DNA from: Caulobacter rhizosphaerae
GTDB lineage: Bacteria; Pseudomonadota; Alphaproteobacteria; Caulobacterales; Caulobacteraceae
Length of the DNA stretch: 64,000 nt
Assembly (NCBI RefSeq): GCF_010977555.1
Contig: NZ_CP048815.1
Coordinates: 1,790,501 to 1,854,500, forward strand
Direction: 5' to 3'
A program made the translations under genes and the position numbers. Below, piece by piece: positions 53,621 through 62,063 of this stretch. The notes below the pieces were generated by a model, which searched no databases, had not been told where the DNA came from, and worked only from the letters and a program-made list of their open reading frames with translations. The first letter of the stretch is position 1, and the number at the start of each line of letters is the position of its first letter.

Positions 53621-54073
53621 ATGATCGAACCTCACCCCACCGGCGGCTACGTCCTGGAAGAGCTGGCCGTCGGCATGGTCGCCGAAAAGCGGGTCACCGT
53701 CACCGAAGGGCGCATCGGACAGTTCGCCGAGGCTTCGGACGACTTCAATCCCGTACACATGGACGAGGCCTTCGCCTCCAAGACCGCCTATCGCGGCCGG
53801 ATCGCGCACGGCCTGCTGTCGGCCTCGTTCGGCTCGGCGGTGGTCGGCACCATCCTGCCGGGGGCCGGCGCGATCTACCTGAGCCAGAGCCTGGCCTTTC
53901 ATCGGCCGGTGCGGATCGGCGACGTGGTGACGGCGCGTGTCACCGTCTCGGCCATCGACGAGGCCAGCGCGCGGGTCACCCTTCGCTGTGAAGGCCTGGT
54001 CGGCGACGATCTGGTGATGGACGGCGAGGCCGTCGTCCGCGTCCCGCGCCGTCGCCGGCCCGCCAAGGCCTGA
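53621..54073 (+). CDS. MaoC-like (R)-specific enoyl-CoA hydratase
   Basis: A 150-residue hotdog-fold protein. It has the MaoC hydratase motif ASDDFNPVHMDEAFA with the catalytic Asp/His pair, followed by RIAHGLLSASFGSAVVGTILPG and LAFHRPVRIGDVVTARVTV. Such enzymes (PhaJ type) hydrate trans-2-enoyl-CoA to (R)-3-hydroxyacyl-CoA, linking beta-oxidation to polyhydroxyalkanoate synthesis. It stands alone, so which acyl-CoA it uses cannot be inferred. Confidence 0.88.
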   Translation: MIEPHPTGGYVLEELAVGMVAEKRVTVTEGRIGQFAEASDDFNPVHMDEAFASKTAYRGRIAHGLLSASFGSAVVGTILPGAGAIYLSQSLAFHRPVRIGDVVTARVTVSAIDEASARVTLRCEGLVGDDLVMDGEAVVRVPRRRRPAKA

Positions 54074-54083
54074 CGGGCGTGGG

Positions 54084-54641
54084 TCACGCCCGGCGGTTCC
54101 TGACCGCCAGCCAGACCGCCGAAACCAGGAAATAGAAGGCCCCGAACGCCGCATAGGGCGCGATGGTGGCGATCGACGGCGTCGCGGGCCCCGTCGCCTG
54201 CTTGAGGAAGAAGGCCCCGGCCAGGGCCGACTGGACGCCGCTCAGGACCATCGCCCACTGGGCGCCGTAGCTCCGCCACCGGCGCAGGCCGGTCGCCAGT
54301 TGCAGGAGGCCGGCCAGGACGGCCCAGACGCCGAACACCGCCAGGACGGCGTGCATGCCGCTCCGCAAGGCCAGCAGCACCGCCACGGCGGTGACGGCGC
54401 TGACCGCCAGGTTCAGCGCCTGGGATGGGTTGGCCGGCAAGCCGCCGTTGGCCTGGGCGTCGCGGGCGTTCGCGAGGGCGTCCCAGGCCGGATACAACAC
54501 CAGCAGGACGGCCGCGGCGGCCGGATGGCTCTCCCCCGCGGTGAGGGCCGCGGCGACCCAGGCGGCCGCGACGGCGGTCCGCACGAAGTAGTAGCGGGTC
54601 AGCGCGCCGGCGCTGGGGGAGGCGGCGAGATCCTGAGTCAT
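54084..54641 (-). CDS. Inner-membrane protein of unknown function
   Basis: A 185-residue protein with about five or six hydrophobic segments (YYFVRTAVAAAWVAAALTAG; PAAAAVLLVLYPAWDAL; LAVSAVTAVAVLLAL; AVLAVFGVWAVLAGLLQLATG; AMVLSGVQSALAGAFF; APYAAFGAFYFLVSAVWLAV). The LATGLRRWRSYGAQWAM region is faintly like DUF308/HdeD proteins. It is divergent from the OhrR-like gene, and two TGTCGCGACA palindromes lie between them, so it is the likely target of that regulator. Confidence 0.75.
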   Translation of the reverse strand: MTQDLAASPSAGALTRYYFVRTAVAAAWVAAALTAGESHPAAAAVLLVLYPAWDALANARDAQANGGLPANPSQALNLAVSAVTAVAVLLALRSGMHAVLAVFGVWAVLAGLLQLATGLRRWRSYGAQWAMVLSGVQSALAGAFFLKQATGPATPSIATIAPYAAFGAFYFLVSAVWLAVRNRRA

Positions 54642-54674
54642 GGCGGTTCCTTGGATTGTAGATAGCGACATTAT

Positions 54675-54686
54675 ATGTCGCGACAT
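54675..54686. promoter_or_regulatory. Candidate OhrR/MarR operator, copy 1
   Basis: ATGTCGCGACAT is a perfect 12-bp palindrome, 34 bp upstream of the membrane protein ATG. Its core TGTCGCGACA is repeated at 54732-54741, and a half-site GCGACAT lies just beside it. Confidence 0.7.
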
Positions 54687-54731
54687 GAAATGGATTAGTC
54701 TGAATGACGGGGCCGTGTCCAGCGATAAAGC

Positions 54732-54742
54732 TGTCGCGACAT
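54732..54742. promoter_or_regulatory. Candidate OhrR/MarR operator, copy 2
   Basis: TGTCGCGACAT repeats the palindromic core of copy 1, with 56 bp between equivalent positions. It is 41 bp upstream of the regulator start, well placed for autoregulation. Confidence 0.7.
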
Positions 54743-54782
54743 ATATTTCCGCTCTAAGAGATCAAGCCGACAGGAGGACGCC

Positions 54783-55244
54783 GTGTCAGACCCCGCCTAC
54801 GTGCCCACGCTCGACGAACAGCTGTGCTTCTCGCTCTACGGAGCCAGCATGGCGATCAACCGCGCCTACAAGCCGCTGCTCGACGCGCTGGAGATCACCT
54901 ATCCGCAGTACCTGGTGCTTGGCGCCCTCTGGGAGGCCGATGGGCTGAGCGTCGGCGCGATCGCCGAGCGCCTGGGCCTGGACTCCAGCAATGTCACGCC
55001 GCTGGTCAAGCGCATGGAGGCGGGGCGGCTGGTCTCGCGTCAGCGCAATCCCGCCGACGAACGCCAGGTGGTGGTCAGCCTGACGCCGCTGGGGCGCGAC
55101 ATGCGGGCTCGCAGCGCCTGCCTGGGCCAGACCCTGTTCGCCGCCGCCAATCTCAGCGTCGAGAAGCTGGTCCAACTGAACAAGGACGTCCAGGCGTTCC
55201 GGGATTCGGTCTCGCGGTTCGTGGCGGACCAGCCGCGGGCCTGA
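54783..55244 (+). CDS. MarR-family regulator, OhrR-like
   Basis: A 153-residue regulator. The start DEQLCFSLYGASMAINRAYKPLL, followed by LEITYPQYLVLGALWE, is the OhrR pattern, and Cys15 matches the peroxide-sensing Cys of that group. The winged helix reads VGAIAERLGLDSSNVTPLVKRMEAGRLVSRQRNPADERQVVVSLT. OhrR proteins repress the ohr peroxidase gene until the Cys is oxidised. No ohr gene is adjacent; instead a membrane protein is divergent across a region with two identical palindromes. The start is a GTG with AGGAGG upstream. Confidence 0.88.
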   Translation: MSDPAYVPTLDEQLCFSLYGASMAINRAYKPLLDALEITYPQYLVLGALWEADGLSVGAIAERLGLDSSNVTPLVKRMEAGRLVSRQRNPADERQVVVSLTPLGRDMRARSACLGQTLFAAANLSVEKLVQLNKDVQAFRDSVSRFVADQPRA

Positions 55245-55308
55245 GGCGGCTTCACGGAGACGCGCACTGGCTCTACCGTCGGCGCCTGCCGCATCCACCG
55301 GAGGCCCG

Positions 55309-55911
55309 ATGACCGAAGAGACGTCCCCCAAGCGCCTGCCGATCCGCTGGCTGACCCTGGCCGAGATCGTGGCGGTCGCGGCCCTGGTGATCACCGGCCT
55401 CAGCTTCTGGGACAGTCACCGCGAGCGGGTCCGGGAAGACCGCGAACGCGCGGCCGCGGCCAGCGAGCGCCAGGCGCAGGCGCAGGCGGCGGCGCGGAAG
55501 ATGACCTTTGTCATGACCGGCCAGCGCGAGGACGGCGGGGCCAGGGTGCGCCTGACCTCCGTCAACGAGGGCCAGGTGATCCAGACCCAGACGGTCTGGT
55601 TCCCGGCCGCGCTGCGCAGCGACAGCGTCGAGACCACTGGCAATCCACGCCTGGAAGCCGGCTGGATCGAGGGCGGCCTGCGCAAGCATGCGGGCAAGGC
55701 CCAGACCGGCCGCGTGCCGGTCGGCGTGCTGACCGTGTTCATCGAGGACGGCCAGACCAAGACCGACCGGGCGATCTACCAGCTGGGCTACAGCATCCAT
55801 CGCCGCACGCTCCGGGCCGACAAGGTCGAGCTGGAAGGCCTGTCCCTGGCCCAGCGCGGCGTCTCGGGCGACCTGCAGGCGGCGGCCGGAAACCTGTGGT
55901 CGGCGCGCTGA
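55309..55911 (+). CDS. Membrane-anchored protein of unknown function
   Basis: A 200-residue protein with one membrane segment (LTLAEIVAVAALVITGLSFW) near the N-terminus. A charged Ala-rich helix follows (REDRERAAAASERQAQAQAAA), likely a short coiled coil, and then a beta-rich region of about 130 residues (MTFVMTGQREDGGARVRLTSVN, WFPAALRSDSVETTG). The bulk is probably periplasmic. I recognise no family. It stands 64 bp after the OhrR-like gene on the same strand, so cotranscription is possible. Confidence 0.75.
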   Translation: MTEETSPKRLPIRWLTLAEIVAVAALVITGLSFWDSHRERVREDRERAAAASERQAQAQAAARKMTFVMTGQREDGGARVRLTSVNEGQVIQTQTVWFPAALRSDSVETTGNPRLEAGWIEGGLRKHAGKAQTGRVPVGVLTVFIEDGQTKTDRAIYQLGYSIHRRTLRADKVELEGLSLAQRGVSGDLQAAAGNLWSAR

Positions 55912-56023
55912 CGGGCGTGGCAGGAGGTCCTCCGCGCGCCTGAGACGCCGGGCGAGGTCGCCAAGTTCACCGACATCCAGCCTCGACCAGGTCGGCGCGC
56001 CGGGATGGGGGCGCGCGCCGGCG

Positions 56024-56407
56024 TCAGCCTTCAGGCCCGAAATAGCTGGCGGATCCCTGAAAGAACGCCCTGCGTCGCGCTTGATTCTCCTCTCGCAGGT
56101 CAGGGTCGGATAGCAGCGTGAACTGAACGCCGACTTCGAAAGTCTCGACCTGGCCGTCGTGCCGCAAGACCTCGATGTCGTAGCGGCGATAGCTCGGCAT
56201 GCTCCGGGAACCCCAGATCGTGCCCCGGCGGATTGCGTTCAACACACGCCGACCGCGTCCTTCGTAGTCGCGCTTGATCCGCAGGACATCGGACCGGGGT
56301 GATACGGCCACGATCAGCAATGGCTTGATGACGAGGGCCCACAGGACGGGCGAAGCGATGACCAGCAGAAACAAGATCTGGAAGGTCGCGAGCAATACCG
56401 TCTTCAT
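56024..56407 (-). CDS. Small membrane protein of unknown function
   Basis: A 127-residue protein. A long N-terminal hydrophobic stretch (TFQILFLLVIASPVLWALVIKPLLIVAV) may cross the membrane once or twice. The remainder is charged and contains RDYEGRGRRVLNAIRRGTIW and EVGVQFTLLSDPDLREENQARRR. No known domain is evident. It is transcribed alone. Confidence 0.6.
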   Translation of the reverse strand: MKTVLLATFQILFLLVIASPVLWALVIKPLLIVAVSPRSDVLRIKRDYEGRGRRVLNAIRRGTIWGSRSMPSYRRYDIEVLRHDGQVETFEVGVQFTLLSDPDLREENQARRRAFFQGSASYFGPEG

Positions 56408-56578
56408 TCCGTCGCTCGCGCCGCGTCTGACGCCGGCAGGGTAACCCGGCGCTTTGGCCCGGCCAAGCTCGGGGTCGCGATCATGGTTAATGCGCCCTTA
56501 ACCCTGATCGCGCCTTGTGCTCCGGTGTTTCAGGCCTGTCGCGATTCGTAATCTCGCGGCGATCCAGTCGAGGGCGTC

Positions 56579-57697
56579 ATGGTCGGCAGCGTTACGAACG
56601 GCTACGCGGCGAATCCCTATCTGACCACCACCGCGGCTCCGACGACCGCCACGACGACCTCGACCTCGGGCGACGCCTCGGGCGCCGCCGCCAGGACCAG
56701 CGGCTCCAGCGTCAATGTCACCCTGTCGGCCCAAGCCCAGGCCGCGCTCGCCGCTCAGACCGACAACCGCACCACCGATCAGGTCGTGGCCTCCGCCCGC
56801 ACCGCGCTGGACAAGCTGCTGGCGGGCGCCAAGTCGACCAGCGCCCTGAAGGACGGCAAGGCGACGATCGACGTTTCCGGCCTGGACCGCCGCAGCCTCT
56901 ACGCCATCGCCAGCAACAAGGGCGGCAAGTTCCCGATCGAGGAACAGGTGGTCGCCTCGCTGCAGATGAAGGCCAACCGCGACTCGGCCTTGTCCGCCCC
57001 GGCCTCGGCCATGCGCGTGACCGGCGACTATGCCGGACTCTACAAGGCGGCTCTGGCCAACCTCGAGGCCGCGGGGCCCGAGGAGAAGGCCATGGGGCAA
57101 TGGGCCAAGGACAAGGCCGCCTTGACCGAGGGGCTCAAGCAGGCGCAGGCCACGCCCGGCGCAGCCCCCACCGGCATCGACGGCGACCCGGTCGCGGCCT
57201 ATCTCAAGGACGTCGGCGGCGTGGTCGCCAACCCTCGCACCCGCGACATCGGCAAGGTCGCTTCCGACGTCCGCTCGGTGCTCGACAAGCAGTACGCCGC
57301 GGCGACCAAGGACGGCATGGCCACGGGGCCCGACAGCGGCCGGATCGACTTCTCCAAGTTCGACGACCGCTCCCTGGCGGCGGTGGCCCTGAACAAGGGC
57401 GATCAGTTCTCCGAGCACGAGGCGGCCCAGGCGGCGGCCGAGGTGAAGGCCCGCAACCGAGACAGCGTCTCCAGCGCCTACAAGAGCACGCAGGGGAGCG
57501 ATAGCTCGGCCTTCGGCAAGAGCCTGATCACCCAGTACGCGGCCATGAGCGACGAGGAGCGCCAGGCGGCCGGCTGGACCCCGGCGCTCTACGACAAGAT
57601 GGTCCAGATGCAGAACCTCTCCGACAAGCTGGCCTCGCTGTTCAACAGCGACGGCGGCGTCAACACGGGCGGGACCAGCCTGCTGGACTATCTGTAG
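56579..57697 (+). CDS. Protein of unknown function with internal duplication
   Basis: A 372-residue protein without signal or membrane segment. The first 50 residues are Thr/Ala/Ser-rich and probably disordered. Two related segments follow. Residues 68-140 contain VVASARTALDKLL, ATIDVSGLDRRSLYAIASNK and MKANRDS; residues 226-300 contain KVASDVRSVLDKQY, GRIDFSKFDDRSLAAVALNK and VKARNRDSVSS. They align without large gaps, so the protein arose by duplication. The C-terminus is helical. I do not recognise the family. Codon use and GC content look native. Confidence 0.8.
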   Translation: MVGSVTNGYAANPYLTTTAAPTTATTTSTSGDASGAAARTSGSSVNVTLSAQAQAALAAQTDNRTTDQVVASARTALDKLLAGAKSTSALKDGKATIDVSGLDRRSLYAIASNKGGKFPIEEQVVASLQMKANRDSALSAPASAMRVTGDYAGLYKAALANLEAAGPEEKAMGQWAKDKAALTEGLKQAQATPGAAPTGIDGDPVAAYLKDVGGVVANPRTRDIGKVASDVRSVLDKQYAAATKDGMATGPDSGRIDFSKFDDRSLAAVALNKGDQFSEHEAAQAAAEVKARNRDSVSSAYKSTQGSDSSAFGKSLITQYAAMSDEERQAAGWTPALYDKMVQMQNLSDKLASLFNSDGGVNTGGTSLLDYL

Positions 57698-57777
57698 GGT
57701 TCGACCGCGGTTGAGGGAGGGCGGAGCGAAGGGCTAAGACGGATCCAACGCCTTTGCGAATACGGAACCCGCTTCCC

Positions 57778-59682
57778 ATGCCCTCGTTCAAGTCCACGGC
57801 CCGCGCCGCCCTGCTGGCGCTCCTGCTCAGCGGAGCCGCGATGCCCGTCCTGGCCCAGACCCCGTCGCCGCCCCCCGCGATCCTGGCCGCCCCCGAAGCC
57901 CGGGACATCCACTCCTACGCCCAGCCCCTGGTGGCGCGCGTCACCCACATCGACCTGGACCTGACCGCCGACTTCGCCGGTCAGAAGATGACGGGCTCAG
58001 CCAGCCTCGACATCGCCGCTGCGCCGGACGCCACGGAGGTGGTGCTCGACAGCAAGGGCCTGGTGATCCACGGCGTCACCGACGCCAAGGGCGTGGCCTT
58101 GCCGTGGACTCTGGGCAAGGTCGACCCGATCCTGGGCGCGCCGCTGACGGTGCAACTGAATGGGGCCCGGCGCATCGTCGTCAGCTATGACAGCGCGCCC
58201 GGCGGCGCGGCCTTGCAATGGCTGACCCCGGCTCAGACGGCGGGCAAGCAGAAGCCCTACCTGTTCAGCCAGGGCGAGGCGATCCTCAACCGCACCTGGA
58301 TCCCCACTCAGGACAGTCCGGGGATCCGCCAGACCTGGACGGCGAACATCCTGGTTCCCGACGGGCTGACGGCGGTGATGAGCGCCCAAAGCCTGACCCC
58401 GCCCGAAGGCGACCCGGTGGCCGGCGGTAGCCTCTATCGCTTCAAGATGGACAAGCCGGTCGCCTCCTACCTGATCGCCATCGCGGTCGGCGACATCGCC
58501 TTCACGCCCCTGGGCGGGCGGACCGGCGTCTATACCGAGCCGTCGGTGATGAAGAAGACGGCCAACGAGCTGGTCGACGTCGAGAAGATGGTCGAGGCGG
58601 CCGAGAGCCTCTACGGCCCCTACGCCTGGGGCCGCTACGACCTGCTGGTCCTGCCGCCGTCGTTCCCGTTCGGCGGCATGGAGAACCCGCGCCTGACCTT
58701 CGCCACCCCGACCATCATCGCCGGCGACCGCTCGCTGGTCAGCCTGGTGGCCCACGAGTTGGCCCACTCCTGGTCGGGCAACCTGGTCAACAACGCCACC
58801 TGGTCGGACTTCTGGCTGAACGAGGGCTTCACGGTCTATTTCGAGAACCGGATCATGGAGAAGCTGTACGGCAAGCCGCGCGCCGACATGCTGGCCGACC
58901 TGGGCTGGAGCGACCTGCAGGCGGCGATCAAGGACGCCGGCGGGCCGACCGGCGCCGACACCCGGCTGCACCTGGACCTGACCGGCCGCGATCCCGACGA
59001 CGGCATGACCGACATCGCCTACGAGAAAGGCGCGACCTTCCTGCGCACCATCGAGAAGGCGGTCGGCCGCGACCGCTGGGACGCCTACCTCAAGGACTAT
59101 TTCGCCCGCCACGCCTTCCAGAGCCAGACCACGGCGGGCTTCGTCGCCGACCTGCGGGCCAACCTGATCAAGGGCGATCCAAAGCTGGAAGCGGCGATCG
59201 GCGTCGATCAATGGGTCTACGGCCTCGGCCTGCCGGCCAACGCGGTGCATATCAAGTCGGCGGCCTTCCCGGCGGTGGACGCCCTGGCCGCCGCCTACGC
59301 CAAGGGCGGCCCGGCCCCCGCCGCCAAGTGGAAGGCCTGGAGCACGCCCGAGCGCACGCGCTTCGTCGGCAGCCTGCCGCGCCAGCTGTCCACGGAACGC
59401 CTGGCGGCGCTCGACAAGGCCTTCGGCCTGTCGGCCCAGGGCAACAGCGAGATCCGCTTCGCCTGGCTGGAGCTGGCCGTCGCCAACCGCTACGCCCCGG
59501 CCGTTCCCTCGCTGGAGGCCTTCCTGACCGACCAGGGCCGCCGCAAGTTCGTCGCTCCGCTGTTCAAGGACCTGATGGCCCAGGGCGACTGGGGGCAGCC
59601 GATCGCCAAGCGGCTCTACGCCAGGACCCGGCCGCTGTACCACGCCGTGACGCGGCAGACGGTGGACGGGATCGTGAAGTAG
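57778..59682 (+). CDS. Exported M1-family zinc aminopeptidase
   Basis: A 634-residue protease with signal ALLALLLSGAAMPVLAQ. Residues 50-250 form the N-terminal sandwich. The catalytic domain has PSFPFGGMENPRLTFATPT (GGMEN exopeptidase motif at about 299-303), VAHELAHSWSGN with zinc ligands His326 and His330 and catalytic Glu327, and FWLNEGFTVYFENRIMEKL with zinc ligand Glu349. The C-terminal helical domain resembles leukotriene A4 hydrolase. It would remove N-terminal residues from peptides in the periplasm. The ATG at 57778 begins the signal; an upstream TTG is unlikely. Confidence 0.94.
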   Translation: MPSFKSTARAALLALLLSGAAMPVLAQTPSPPPAILAAPEARDIHSYAQPLVARVTHIDLDLTADFAGQKMTGSASLDIAAAPDATEVVLDSKGLVIHGVTDAKGVALPWTLGKVDPILGAPLTVQLNGARRIVVSYDSAPGGAALQWLTPAQTAGKQKPYLFSQGEAILNRTWIPTQDSPGIRQTWTANILVPDGLTAVMSAQSLTPPEGDPVAGGSLYRFKMDKPVASYLIAIAVGDIAFTPLGGRTGVYTEPSVMKKTANELVDVEKMVEAAESLYGPYAWGRYDLLVLPPSFPFGGMENPRLTFATPTIIAGDRSLVSLVAHELAHSWSGNLVNNATWSDFWLNEGFTVYFENRIMEKLYGKPRADMLADLGWSDLQAAIKDAGGPTGADTRLHLDLTGRDPDDGMTDIAYEKGATFLRTIEKAVGRDRWDAYLKDYFARHAFQSQTTAGFVADLRANLIKGDPKLEAAIGVDQWVYGLGLPANAVHIKSAAFPAVDALAAAYAKGGPAPAAKWKAWSTPERTRFVGSLPRQLSTERLAALDKAFGLSAQGNSEIRFAWLELAVANRYAPAVPSLEAFLTDQGRRKFVAPLFKDLMAQGDWGQPIAKRLYARTRPLYHAVTRQTVDGIVK

Positions 59683-59765
59683 GGCGGGGCGCGCCTCGGC
59701 GTCGTCAACGGTCAGGATCATCGCCGGCGTGGCGACCCTGGCCTGCGCGGTCGTCGACCAGGGTT

Positions 59766-60365
59766 TCAGCGAGGGGGCGGGCCGAACCGATTCTCGCCAG
59801 GCTGTCCCGCCCCGGCCAGCAGTACGACCAGCAGGGCCAACGACGCCAGGTAGAGCAGGTTGTTGGCCATCATCACGCCGAACATCGCCAGCGTCCCGGG
59901 CGTCGTCTGGCCGCTGAGCGTGCTCTGGAAAAGGCGCGGGAACAGGGTCAGGCCGATGATCAGGAACGGCACGGGCGCCAAGCCCCACCAGCCGCGCCGT
60001 CCACGGTCGTGCAGCCGCCGGGTCACCGCCGCCGCCAGCAGCAGCACGGCCAGGGCGCACCCGACCAGCATCACCGTGAAAAACGGGGTCATGTCCGGCA
60101 TCAGTTCGGGGTGGTTTCCGTGGATCTCGATCGAATAGGAGCCGGGGCCCCGGGTCACCGTGGCCTGGTCGGGATGTTCGGCCGCGAAGCTCTGCATGCG
60201 CGAGAACGTCCCGCTCATGATGGGGATCATGGTCGCGGCCGCGGCGATGAAGAACAGGGCGATCACCGCGCCGGCGTAGGGCCAGAAGCGCCCCGCCGAA
60301 TCCCGGCCCGCAAAGCGCGGCAGGCCCGCGAAACCGTGGCGGATGGACTCGACGAAGGCTTTCAT
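59766..60365 (-). CDS. DUF805-like inner-membrane protein
   Basis: A 199-residue protein. It starts FVESIRHGFAGLPRFAGRDSAGRFWPYA, the pattern of DUF805 proteins, with hydrophobic segments at about 32-52, 93-113, 125-145 and 165-185. LHDRGRRGWWGL is the conserved DUF805 loop. A periplasmic insertion of about 35 residues sits between the first two segments. Function is unknown. It is divergent from the permease gene. Confidence 0.82.
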   Translation of the reverse strand: MKAFVESIRHGFAGLPRFAGRDSAGRFWPYAGAVIALFFIAAAATMIPIMSGTFSRMQSFAAEHPDQATVTRGPGSYSIEIHGNHPELMPDMTPFFTVMLVGCALAVLLLAAAVTRRLHDRGRRGWWGLAPVPFLIIGLTLFPRLFQSTLSGQTTPGTLAMFGVMMANNLLYLASLALLVVLLAGAGQPGENRFGPPPR

Positions 60366-60491
60366 GGCGTTTCCCCGGCAACAGCCTCTGGATAAGGCGA
60401 TTCAACCGTACGGCGCCACCGCCGCACTTTGCGCGTGACGTCCGCCGAACGCCGGCCGATGGTCCGTTCACGACACGATCGCGGGGGCGAC

Positions 60492-61949
60492 ATGGACCAA
60501 GCCGGCAACACCCTCTGGAACCCGGACCTGGCGCCGACCACGGCGGCGCAGCGCACCTGGCGCTGGTGGCACTTCGCGGCCCTGTGGCTGGGCATGGTCA
60601 TCGCCGTGCCGGCCTACATGCTGGCCGCGGGCCTGATCGAGCAGGGAATGTCGGCGACCCAGGCGGTGTGGGCCGTGCTGCTGGGCAACCTGATCGTGCT
60701 GGTTCCGATGCTGCTGATCGGCCATGCGGGCGCAAAATGGGGCGTGCCCTATGCGGTGCTGGCGAGGGCCTCGTTCGGCTGGCGCGGGGCGAGGGCGCCG
60801 GCCCTGGCCCGGGCCATCGTCGCCTGCGGCTGGTACGGGATCCAGACCTGGATCGGCGGCGGGGCGCTGCTGACCCTGCTGGGCGTGATGGTCGGCGAGA
60901 GCCTGGTCGGGCCGATGGTCCCGGTGCTGGGGATCGGCCTGGGTCAGCTGCTGTCGTTCGCCGCCTTCTGGCTGATCCAGCTGCTGTTCGTCACCAAGGG
61001 CCTGGAGACCGTGCGCAAGCTCGAGACCTGGACCGCCCCGGTCAAGGTGATCGTCTGCGGCCTGCTGGTCTGGTGGGCGCTCAGCCGGGCCGGCGGCATC
61101 GGCCCGATCCTGCACGCGCCCAGCGCCTATGACCCCGGCGGCGCCAAGGCCGGCCGGTTCTGGCGCGACTTCGGTCCGGCCGTCACCGCCATGACCGGCT
61201 ACTGGGCCACCCTGGCCCTGAACATTCCCGACTTCACCCGCTTCGCCCGCACCCAGCGCGACCAGATCGTCGGCCAGGCGGTGGGGCTGCCCGGACCCAT
61301 GGCGCTGCTGGCGGCCATGAGTGTGATCGTCACCTCGGCCACCGTGCTGATCTATGGCAAGCCGGTCTGGGACCCGGTGGCGCTGTCGGGAAACATTGGC
61401 GGCGTGGCGGTGCTGGTCGGCCTGCTGGTCATCAGCCTCGACACGGTGTCCTGCAACATCGCCGCCAACCTGGTAGGCCCCGCCTACGACTTCTCGGCCC
61501 TGTGGCCCAGGCGGATCAGTTACCGCACCGGCGGCTGGATCACCGCGGCGATCGGCGTGCTGATCATGCCGTGGAAGCTGCTGGAGAGCACGCAAGGCTA
61601 CATCTTCGTCTGGCTGACCGGCTACGGCGCCCTGCTTGGGCCGGTGGCGGGCGTCCTGATCGCCGACTACTGGCTGCTGCGCCGCGCCCGGCTGGACGTC
61701 GAGGCGCTGTACGACCGCGCCGGGCGCTACACCTATTCCAAGGGCTGGAATCCGGCCGCTGTGGCGGCGTTCGCCATCGGCGTGGCGCCCAACCTGCCGG
61801 GCTTCCTGAAGGCGGCCGGCCTGCCGGCGGCGGCCGGGATCGGTGCGCCGTGGACCGGACTCTACGACTATGCCTGGTTGGTCGGGGCGGGGATCGCCGC
61901 GGCGGTCTATCTGGCCGCGATGCGGGCTGGGGGCGAGGCGCGGACCTAG
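60492..61949 (+). CDS. NCS1-family nucleobase / hydantoin permease
   Basis: A 485-residue inner-membrane transporter with about 12 hydrophobic segments. NCS1 features are LWNPDLAPTTAAQRTWRWWHFAALWLGM, YAVLARASFGWRGARAPALARAI, WYGIQTWIGG and NIPDFTRFARTQRDQIVGQ, with LVGPAYDFSALWPRRISYR near the end. Members import uracil, allantoin, hydantoins or similar with Na+ or H+. No catabolic gene is adjacent to fix the substrate. The ATG at 60492 begins the usual NCS1 N-terminus. Confidence 0.9.
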   Translation: MDQAGNTLWNPDLAPTTAAQRTWRWWHFAALWLGMVIAVPAYMLAAGLIEQGMSATQAVWAVLLGNLIVLVPMLLIGHAGAKWGVPYAVLARASFGWRGARAPALARAIVACGWYGIQTWIGGGALLTLLGVMVGESLVGPMVPVLGIGLGQLLSFAAFWLIQLLFVTKGLETVRKLETWTAPVKVIVCGLLVWWALSRAGGIGPILHAPSAYDPGGAKAGRFWRDFGPAVTAMTGYWATLALNIPDFTRFARTQRDQIVGQAVGLPGPMALLAAMSVIVTSATVLIYGKPVWDPVALSGNIGGVAVLVGLLVISLDTVSCNIAANLVGPAYDFSALWPRRISYRTGGWITAAIGVLIMPWKLLESTQGYIFVWLTGYGALLGPVAGVLIADYWLLRRARLDVEALYDRAGRYTYSKGWNPAAVAAFAIGVAPNLPGFLKAAGLPAAAGIGAPWTGLYDYAWLVGAGIAAAVYLAAMRAGGEART

Positions 61950-62063
61950 GGCGCGGAACAGGATGCGTCCGCTGACGTTTCCGAGGCGGTTGCGACGCTT
62001 TCCCGCATTGGTCAAGACTGCGACTTCGGCGACCGTCCCCGTACGTTCCAGGAGATCGACCGC

